Below are positions 20,487-28,896 of a stretch of 28,896 nt of DNA, in pieces. The position numbers and the translations under genes were made by a program. The stretch is from Vitrella brassicaformis (taxonomy: Eukaryota; Sar; Vitrellaceae). Under the pieces are notes generated by a model. It saw only the letters and a program-made list of their open reading frames with translations, searched no databases and was not told where the DNA came from. How positions within the stretch are numbered: the first letter of the stretch is position 1; each line of letters opens with the position of its first letter. Location: NCBI GenBank assembly GCA_001179505.1, contig CDMY01000599.1, positions 1 to 28,896 on the forward strand, given 5' to 3'.

Positions 20487-23400
20487 ATGCGGACGGTGAC
20501 GGTGTGGGCTGACAAGATCCCTGAGAGGGACAAGCTGAGCAGCACAGTGTGGAGCATCGCATTCAAGCCAGGTGGATAGATTGATCTGATCTGCACATGG
20601 GAAAGGATGGATGGATGGATGTGCCTGTTTGTGTGTGTGATGGGTTGAATGCATCGCCTTCATTCCATGCATTCAGATGGGACGCAGGTGGTCGTGGCGG
20701 CGGGCAACCGCGTGTTGGTGTATGACGCGCAGGAGGGAGACCTCATCCACTCGCTGAAAGGTGAGTGAGCAAGGAGTAGTTCGATCAGAGGACAGATACA
20801 GAGGGCTGCGTTGTGTGTGCGTGTGTGTGTGGGTCGATCAGGCCACAAGGATGCCGTCTACTGCGTGGCCTACAGCAAACAGGGCAAGAAATTCGCCTCG
20901 GGAGGGTGAGTGTGAGGCTGGACACTTCTCTTCCTTCCGCCATCCATCCATCCACCTGTGTGTCTGTCCATCCGTCTGTCCGTTTGCTGGTGCATGTTAG
21001 TGCCGACAAGCAGGTGATAATCTGGACTGACAAGGCTGAGGGCCGGCTCAAGTACCACCACACCGACTCCATTCAGTGCCTCGCATACAACCCAGTCACC
21101 CAACAGGTCAGGTGGTGGGCAGGGAGGGAGGAAGGCACCTGCCTGATGTGATTGAGGGATGCATCGACATCGAGGGCTGCCTGCCTCCGCAGAAGGTGGA
21201 TGCGTGGATGCATCCGTCTGTCTGTGTGTGTGTGGTGCAGTTGGCGAGTGGCACTGCGTCCGATTTCGGTCTGTGGTCGCCCGAGCAGAAGTCCGTCACC
21301 AAACACAAGGCAGGCACCAGCGCACTCACCCTCATCCGTCCATCCATCCATCCCTCTGTTTGTGTGTTCAGGTGTCGTCGAAGGTGCTGAGCCTCAGCTG
21401 GACGCCGGACGGCCTCCATCTCGCACTCGGTGAGGTGGGCCGTCGGTAGCTCGCGAAAAGCAAAGCCCTCATGAGTGCGTCCGTACCGTACCGTCACTAT
21501 GCGTCTGTGTGTGGTGGTTGGGGTGTGTGTGTGTGTGTGTGAGGTTTGTTCAATGGTCACATATCGATCACGGACAAGTTCGGCACTGAAAAGGTGACAC
21601 ACTTAGTCGTTCGTTCTTTGATTCTTTTTTGCATGGCTAATGCATCTCAACCACCCACCCTCACACAACACAAACAGGCCGAGGTAGTGCGGAAGGAGCC
21701 GATATGGTGCCTGGGGTGGAACCCCGTGCTGGCGAGATCCGACCCGACAGACGTCCTCGTGGTCAGTCAGCTCTACACACACACATGCAACTGGAGGCAG
21801 CGGGACTTACTCATGGAATTGGTGTGTGCGTGTGTGTGTCAGGTTGGCTGCTGCGACCAGACACTGTCCTTCTACAAGGTAGGTATGACATCATAGGTGC
21901 TCGCGAGCAGCCAACCACACCACACACCCCATCTGTCTGATCTGCCTCGTGTGTGTCGGGTCGGTCCCCTAGGTCTCAGGTCAGGAGTGTCTGAAGGAGC
22001 AGAAGCTCGACTACGACCCCCTCTCTATCGTAAGGACGCCATCAGCACACCCACCCCCTCACACACACACACACACGCACACACACCCTCCCACACACAC
22101 ATCCCCCCCTCGTGGCTGGCGCAACAGGCATTCTTCTCGAGTGGCGACTACTTCGTTGTGGGCGGCTCGGACAAGAAGGTGATCCAGTGAATGAGTGAGT
22201 GCATCCCCATTGATTCCTTTCTTCATCCCATGGCCTGGACGGACGGCCGTTGCAGGTGACATTGTGGAGCCGCGACGGCATCTCTTTGGGCCCGATCAGC
22301 GAGCATGACGACTGGGTCTGGGCCGTCGCCGTCAGACCAAAGCAACACAATGTCGCTGCGGGTGGGTGAGCTGAGTGAGCTGAGCTGACGATGCATGTGT
22401 GTGTGAATCGAGTGCCTGGGTCTGTGGAATGATGGTGTCAGGGAGCAACGACGGTGCCGTCAAGATGTACCAGATCATCTTCTCCACTGTCCATGGCCTC
22501 TACCAGGTAGGTGCACACTCACACTCACTCAGACACGGAGATGCCAACCAGCTGGGTGGGTGTCTGAGTGTGTGTCAGGACCGCTATGCCTATCGCGAGC
22601 TGATGACCGATGTGATCGTGCAGCACCTGGTCACTGACCAAAAGGTCCGGTCCGTCAGGCAGGCCGCCAGGCTCAGAATGGGAATGTGTGAATGTGTGTG
22701 TCACTCCTCCTGCTGCCTGCTGCTGTGCGTCAGGTGCGGATTCGGTGTAAGGACTACGTCAAGAAGATCGCAGTCTACCGGGACAGGCTCGCCGTGCAGC
22801 TGCCGGACAAGGCACATACATAGGCCACAACAGACAGACAGACACCCACACCACACAGCCACATGTGGCTGTGTGGCTGTGTGTGTGTGCGTCAGGTGCT
22901 GATATACGAGGTGGCGCAGGACGACCCCACCGACCTCCACTACAAGAGTATGGACAAGATTCGACAGAGGTACACACCCTTCACCGCCACTCTCACTCTC
23001 ACACCCCGCTTATTGTGTGCCCATCCATCCATCATCCATCATCAATAATCAATCAGGTTTGAGTGTTCGTTGCTGGTGGTGACGTCGCACCACATCATCT
23101 TGTGCCAGGAGCGGAAGCTGCAGCTGTATGCCTTCTCGGGACAGCTCGAGCGAGAGTGGAACCTCGAGTCGCTCATCAGATACATCAAAGTAAGAAATTA
23201 GACAACGCAACGCACGGATCCACACACACTTAACTTACACACGGAGGGAGAATGGATGGATGTCTGTGTCCATGTGTGTGTCCATATATATGTGTGTGTG
23301 TGTGTGCAGGTTGTGGGGGGTCCGCAGAAGCGTGAAGGCCTGCTCGTGGGGCTCAAGAACGGTGCTCGCCGAGGCGAAAGTCAAAGACGCCCACTGTCCA

Positions 23401-26400
23401 CCTGTGCTGTGTTCGTGTGTGTGTTGGTGTGTGTGTGTGTTGGTGTGTTGGTGTGTTGGTGTGTTGGTGTGTTTGTTCAGGTCACATATTGAAGATCTTT
23501 GTGGACAACCCTTTCCCCGTCACCCTCATCAAGCAAGCCACGACAGTCAGATGCCTGGACCTCAGCGTGTCAAGGAAAAAGGTGATATGAGTCCCCACAC
23601 ACACATACACTCACACATGGATGGATGGATGTGTCATGTGTGTGTGGACTGGACAGCTGGCGGTAGTGGACGAAACGGCCAACATGTTGGTGTACGACCT
23701 GGACAGCAAGCAGCTCATCTACCAGGAGCCCAACGCCAACTCGGTCGCCTGGAACACAGAGATGGAGGACATGCTCGCATACAGCGGTCAGTCAGTCAGT
23801 CAGCCAGTCAGTCCACACACACTCACACACAGAAATCCATTCGCACGTACGTGTGTGTGTGTGGGGCTCATCCTCCCTCTCTCTCTCTCTCTCCCCCTCT
23901 CTATTGGATGCTTTCAGGCAACAACACGCTGTGCATCAAGACGGGCACCTTCCCCCCACACACGCAGAAGCTCCAGGCAACCCCCTCCCCCGCCCCGCCC
24001 CTCTCCCAACGCACACGCAATGCTCTGACTGACCATCCCTCTCTCTCTCTGTCCGTCCACCAGGGCTTCGTTGTTGGGTTCAAGGGTTCCAAGATCTTTT
24101 GTCTGCACTACGTGTCCATGCAGACTATCGACGTGCCGCAGTCGGCCTCCATGTTCAGGTACCTCGACCGCAAAGACTTCCACACCGCTTACAGAGTCGC
24201 CTGCCTCGGCGTCACCGAGAGCGACTGGAGGGCCCTCGCCATCAACTGCCTCTCCAGCTTCCAATTCGATCTCGCCAGGAAGGTAAGGTACCCACGAGAG
24301 AGAGAAGGAATCATGTGTGTCTGGATTGCGTGTGGTGTGGTGTGGGTGGGTGTGTTGTGGATGGTTTGGTTGTTTGCCGTGAGTGAGTGCAGGCGTTCAT
24401 TCGGATTCGCGACGTGCGGTATCTGGACCTGCTGACGCGGCTGCAGGCGAGCTACGGCAAGAAGAAGCAGCTCACGCAGGAGGAGGAAAACATGATCCTC
24501 GCACAAGTGCACGCCATTCAGGTGCAGTCACTGCACCTACCCACCCCCACACACACCCGACACACCCGACACACCCACGGCCCGTCCATCCATTCATCCA
24601 TCCACCCCATCTGGCGTCTGTCTGTGTATCTATCAGGGGCAGTACAGAGAGGCGGCGGAGCGGTTCCTCAAGTCGGGTCAGCCCAAGCTGGCCGTCGACA
24701 TGTTCACCGACCTGCGCAAGTGGGACGAGGCCAAGCAGTGGGCTGCCATCATCGAGAAAGACGCTCTCACACAGAAGGGTAAGCTACGCAGGCAGGCCTA
24801 TGTCACTCTCCCCCCACCCACGCAACGCATCGCATTCCCTCTCCAACTTTTCCTTTGTGTGTGCAGCGGCGCCCCCGCCCCTTACTGCAGCAGCAGCAGC
24901 AGCATCGCCGCTGAGAACCGAGGAGAGGGAGAGGGAGAGGGATGGTGCCCCCGCACCACCCGCCCCTGGTGCGGTGTTGGCAGCGGCCCCTGCACTGAGT
25001 GTGTCGGCGTCTGATGTCGGCAAGCAGGGGGCCGTCCTCACACCCGTCGCACACCTTCCACCACCTGCCGCCGCCGCTGCTGCTGCTGCTGCTGCTGCAC
25101 CAGCAGCAGTCAGCAAGGAGCCAGAGGATGGTGGCGAGTCGATGGCGCAGGGGCTGATCATGCTGCAGGTGGGGGAGTCGGTTGGGCACAGATGGATGGA
25201 CGGATGGCAATCTATCTGGTATGGGCGGTGTGGTGTGCAGGCTGTGACGTCAGAGGAAGATGGAGATCTCCGGAGTGCCGGCGAGATGTACTTCAAGGCC
25301 GGCAAGTATCGCAAAGCCGTCGAGATCTTCATCAAGCTACAGGCGGTAAGAGCCAAGGCCTCTCCCCGTCCCTCTCCCTCCCTCCCTCCATGTGTGTGTC
25401 TGTGTGTCAGTTGGAGCCGTTGATAGAGGTGGTGCGTCACCTTGTGGCCGCGGGCGATGTGATCGGCAGCAGGGCACCCCCCAGCGGCCTCAGCGACAAA
25501 GACGTCCGGGAGCTGCTCGCCATGGCCGCAAAGCTGTTCAGGCAGAAGGGACACTTCTCCTTCGCGAAGGTGAGAATGTCTGTCTGTGTGTCCATGGCGA
25601 CCACACACACACAGGGACAGTCCAATGTGTCCGTGTGTCCGTGTGTGTGTGTGTGGGGGGGATTGGTATTGTCTGTCAGGAGACGTTGCTCAAGCTGGGT
25701 GACATCGGTCAGCTGATGGGTCTGTACGTGGAGATGCACCGGTGGGAGGAGGCATTCGGACTCGCCGAGCAGTACCCCCAACACGCACACGCCATTCATC
25801 TGCCCTGGGCGGAGTGGCTCGTCACACAGGACGGGTAAGGTAGCAACTGCACACATACACACACACCACGTGTGTGTGGACTGACTTTGTGTGTGTACTG
25901 TACGTGTCTGTCAGGTTCGACGAGGCGCGAGCGGCCTACGCCCAGGCGGGCCGTCGGGATCTCTCCCTCTCCCTCCTCCACACCCTCACCACCAACGCCG
26001 TCACGGAGCGAAGATTCAAAGTAGGTCACGTCACCTACACACCCATCCAATCCACGTGTGTGTATCTCACCCTCTGTCCTCTCTGTGTGTGTTGTGTGTC
26101 AGGATGCGGCCCGTTACTACTGGTCCTTGGCTGTGGAGAGCGTGCAGAGTGCGGAGTCGGCCACGGGCAGCAGCCATGACGACGAAATGGCCAGAAGACG
26201 GGTATGTGTGTGGTCGAGCCACTCAGGCGGCATCTCTCTGTATGTGTGTGTGTGTGTGTGGTGCGTGTGTGTGTGTGTGGATGCGTTACACACAGGGTGT
26301 GTCGCAGTTTTGGGAGTATCGTCGGTATGGCGAGCTGTACTACGCCTTCGCCATGATACACTCATTCATGAGGGAGCCCTTCACACAACACACACAAGGT

Positions 26401-28448
26401 AGGTATTGTCTGCCTGCCCGTTTATCCATCCATCCGGGTGTGGTGTGGTGTGGTGTTTGTGTGCGTGTGTTGGTTGATTCAGAGCAGCTGCTCAACGCCA
26501 CGCTGTTCCTGTGGAACATCCTTGCATCACCGGGGCTCACAAGGCCAAAACCCACATCACACAAGTGAGTGAAGTGAACACACCACATCCCCACACACAC
26601 TCACACACATACACTCCAACCAACGCCCATCTCCTGCCTGCCTGCATCCCTCCTCTCTCCTTCGTGTGTGCAGGGGCGTTGACGCGACACACAACACCGT
26701 CACAGCATTCCTCAAAGGCAAGTCGTCAAGTCAGCACAGCTCACGCACCCACACAGCTCCCCTCTACACCAACCAACACACATCCACGCTGTTGCTGTTG
26801 CTGTTGCTGTTGCGTCTCGTGTGTCATCAGAACGGGCAGAGGCCTCCGGTGCAGGTGTGGGTGTGGGTACTGCTGTGCGGCCCACGGTCTCTGGCGCCGG
26901 TGCAGGAGGGTGGTCGGCCAAGATGGTGCCGCCGGGCATCTCCCGCGCCGCCATCCTATACGCCATGGCCAAGAAGGCACAGGCACTCGACGCCGCCAAG
27001 CTGGCAAGATTCGCACACGACAGACTCCAGGTAGGAAGGGTCAGGTGTGTGTGTGTGCGTGTGCGTGGATCGTGATGTGTGGTGTGTTGTCAGGAGGTGC
27101 GTCTGCCTCCGAAGTGGCAGAATGAGAGCGACATTGCCGCACTGCAACTGCGGGCCAAGCCTTACATCGTATGCACACACGCGGAGAGGGAGAGAGAGGG
27201 AGAGAGAGGGAGAGAAGGAGAGAAAGAGGGAGGGAGCGATGAGTGCAGGTGTGTTGTGTTGTGTTGTGTGGTTTGTGGGCAGGACAACGAGGATTTGGTG
27301 CCGATTTGCTACCGGTGCATGGGCAACAACCCTCTGGTCAGGACCAACCTCGACTCGTGCGCCCACTGCGGCCACCCGTTCGTGCGCGACTTCCTGTCTT
27401 TCGAAACCCTCCCTCTCGTATGTATGCCATGCCCTCACTCACACACATCACATCCTTCATCCCATCCTCCAATATCCCTCTCTCTGTGTTGTGTGTTTGT
27501 GTCAGGTAGAGTTTGTGCCCGATGGTGTGGATGACGACAGCGCCATATCGGCCATCAACGAGGAGCCGCCTCACCTGCTCAGACACATCCAGGAAGACTC
27601 CACCGACGGGTAGGTGATGTGACATTATGCGGGCGGCACACCCACCACACCACCCCACACCCCACCACACACACGCCTCAATCACTGTGTGTGTGTCGGT
27701 GTTGTGTTGACCTGCCTGTGTGTCGTGCCAGGTGGAGGGAGGGCCGAGCCGCCGGCGGCGGTGGTGGTGGCGGTGGTGCAGACACCCTGACGCTCGACGT
27801 GGATGTCGGCGGACACCATGGCGGCATCAACGACGGTCAGCCAATACACACACACCCTGACAGACATCCGCTCATCAGTCAGTAGTCAGGCCGCGCGTGG
27901 TGTTGTGTGTGCGTGTGTTGGTCTGTGTGGTCAGATGAGTCGGATCCCTTTCTGTCCAAGATGGAGGAGGCGATGAGCATGGCGGTGCCGGGCGAGCCCT
28001 ACCGACCCATCCCCGTAGACATCAGCTCACTCAAAGCCATGAACCCAGAACTCGTATGTAAACCAAAGCCTCCCACTTCACATCCCCACCCAACGGACAG
28101 ACAGACGGACACTCATCGATGTCTCTCACACTGTGAGAGTGTGTGTGTGTGTGGATGGATGGATGGATGGCAGGTGCACATAGTCGACTACCGGCGTGTG
28201 AGCCCTTTGCTGCCGGTGTTGTACTACCGCTGCATGATCCCCGAGGTGGCCTTGTCGGTGAGCCACACGTGCGGGCACTTCTACCACCAGCAGGCCATAG
28301 AGGAGGAGCTCCTCAGCACACAGCAGTGGCCCTTCTGCGGAACCACCGTACGTAATGGTGGATGGATGGCACACAGACAGACAGACGAGACGGGGATGGA
28401 TGGATGTGTGTGTGTGTGCGTGTGCATCTGCAGGAGATTGATCCCTAG
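20487..28448 (+). CDS. IFT122: Intraflagellar transport protein 122 homolog (IFT-A core subunit)
   Basis: Forty-one exons joined by hand give one frame of 1392 residues. The first is 20487-20571, the largest is 24867-25168, and the last is 28434-28448. IFT122 is a core subunit of IFT complex A, which drives retrograde transport and membrane-protein entry in cilia. The N-terminal half holds two WD40 propellers; hallmark segments are [87 protein letters not shown] and [18 protein letters not shown]. The C-terminal half is a TPR-like helical solenoid (RFFKSGQ-type repeats, [27 protein letters not shown]). A zinc-ribbon [10 protein letters not shown]...CAHCGHPF follows, then a last Cys/His cluster (CGHFY, WPFCGTT). 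It is longer than animal IFT122 mainly because of an Ala/Pro-rich insert encoded by exon 24867-25168. Four introns use GC donors. Confidence 0.96.
21310..21371 (+). other. GC-AG intron in IFT122 (first)
   Basis: The donor is AAG|GCAGGC after the codons for TKHK and the acceptor is TTCAG. The protein continues [10 protein letters not shown], which matches family members without a gap; no nearby GT gives this junction. Confidence 0.85.
22812..22895 (+). other. GC-AG intron in IFT122 (second)
   Basis: The donor is AAG|GCACAT after LPDK and the acceptor is GTCAG before VLIYEV. The first GT downstream is more than 45 bases away, beyond an in-frame stop (TAG). Confidence 0.85.
23977..24063 (+). 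other. GC-AG intron in IFT122 (third)
   Basis: The donor is CAG|GCAACC after QKLQ and the acceptor is ACCAG before [10 protein letters not shown], an invariant stretch of the family. Reading through would insert Pro/Ser/Thr-rich sequence there. Confidence 0.8.
24867..25168 (+). other. Low-complexity Ala/Pro insert exon of IFT122
   Basis: This 302 nt exon encodes about 101 residues: a run of six Ala, a Glu-Arg repeat (EERERERD), Pro/Ala-rich sequence, and a run of eleven Ala encoded largely by GCT repeats. It falls inside the helical solenoid and has no counterpart in the animal proteins I know. Confidence 0.8.
26718..26830 (+). other. GC-AG intron in IFT122 (fourth)
   Basis: The donor AAAG|GCAAGT is the ideal GC-type consensus. 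The acceptor is CATCAG at 26830. The frame is kept (phase 1) into ERAEASGAG and the GISRAAILY segment. Confidence 0.85.
27183..27237 (+). repeat. GAGAGG purine microsatellite in an IFT122 intron
   Basis: An imperfect GAGAGGGA repeat of about 55 bases lies within the intron between the exons ending at 27168 and starting at 27283. It is entirely purine on the plus strand. Confidence 0.85.
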
Positions 28449-28896
28449 CTATAGCTCGCTACCTTTGTGGAGTGACGGCGGACGGCAGACAGGTTGTGCG
28501 TGTGGGAAGGGGAGTGTTGTGCGCTGTATAGCTAGCTGGTTGTATTATATGTGTGCATGTGGATATCAGTGTGTGTACTGATTGGTTCCGCAATTCTCTA
28601 TGCCGGCGACTCGACTGACTGGCAGTCCCATTCACTGGTCGAGGTTCCTGATGCCATGAGTCCATGTCCCCCGTCAGTCAGTGTCCTCGCACTCAACCAC
28701 AGCCCAGCCGGGCCGGGCAGACCACACACACACACATCACCACATCTCACACACAATACGGAGTCATCGGCCATCAGGATAAGAAAAACGATGCCCCCAC
28801 ACCGACCACCAGACACACCCTGACACCAGACAGACACACACCCCAAACTGAAGTGTGTGTGTGTTGGGAGGGGGGAGAGGGGGGGGGGGGGGGGGG
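28449..28896. other. 3' flank of IFT122 and terminal G run
   Basis: No gene is seen. The sequence holds CACACA tracts, and from about 28867 it becomes almost pure G to the window end. That fits a homopolymer at a contig edge or a sequencing limit. Confidence 0.6.

Overview
The window is nuclear DNA from an intron-rich protist. The evidence is multi-exon genes with GT-AG (and some GC-AG) introns of about 50-200 bases, a histone H3 gene with an intron, an IFT122 gene with 41 short exons, a probable axonemal coiled-coil gene and a FUN14-family gene with a signal-peptide-like leader. Many introns end in TG repeats followed by CAG, and gaps are full of CA/TG, GACA and GGAT microsatellites. A flagellated, probably plastid-bearing alveolate of the chromerid kind (Vitrella-like) is my best guess. 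That placement is inference, not a database match.

Layout: 115-2030 (+) is copy 1 of an unrecognised, F-box-like paralogous family. 2387-5126 (-) is a 13-exon proline/arginine/glycine-rich, SR/RGG-like protein. It is divergent, across about 110 bp, from 5238-6345 (+), a FUN14-domain membrane protein carrying an EF-hand-like loop. 6346-9107 has no gene I can support and holds a collinear duplicated block. 9108-10108 (-) is a 5-exon unrecognised protein with an acidic tail. 10346-12100 (+) is family copy 2. 12691-15227 (+) is a 14-exon coiled-coil protein resembling CFAP157. 15713-17299 (-) is family copy 3. 17733-18754 (+) is a decayed fourth copy, head to head with copy 3. 19653-20201 (-) is histone H3, divergent from 20487-28448 (+), IFT122, a core subunit of intraflagellar transport complex A. 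The window ends in a G-rich homopolymer run.

Two themes stand out. First, four copies or remnants of one lineage-specific family lie within about 18 kb in different states: intact, rewired around a lost exon, altered at the 5' end, and frameshifted. Their exon sizes (72 and 57 nt) and a 3'UTR intron are shared. Second, IFT122 needs four GC-AG introns out of 40 to keep frame and homology, which is far above the usual rate. IFT122 and the CFAP157-like gene imply a motile or ciliated life stage.

Exon borders were read by eye from splice signals, frame continuity and recalled protein families. No alignment or transcript data were available.
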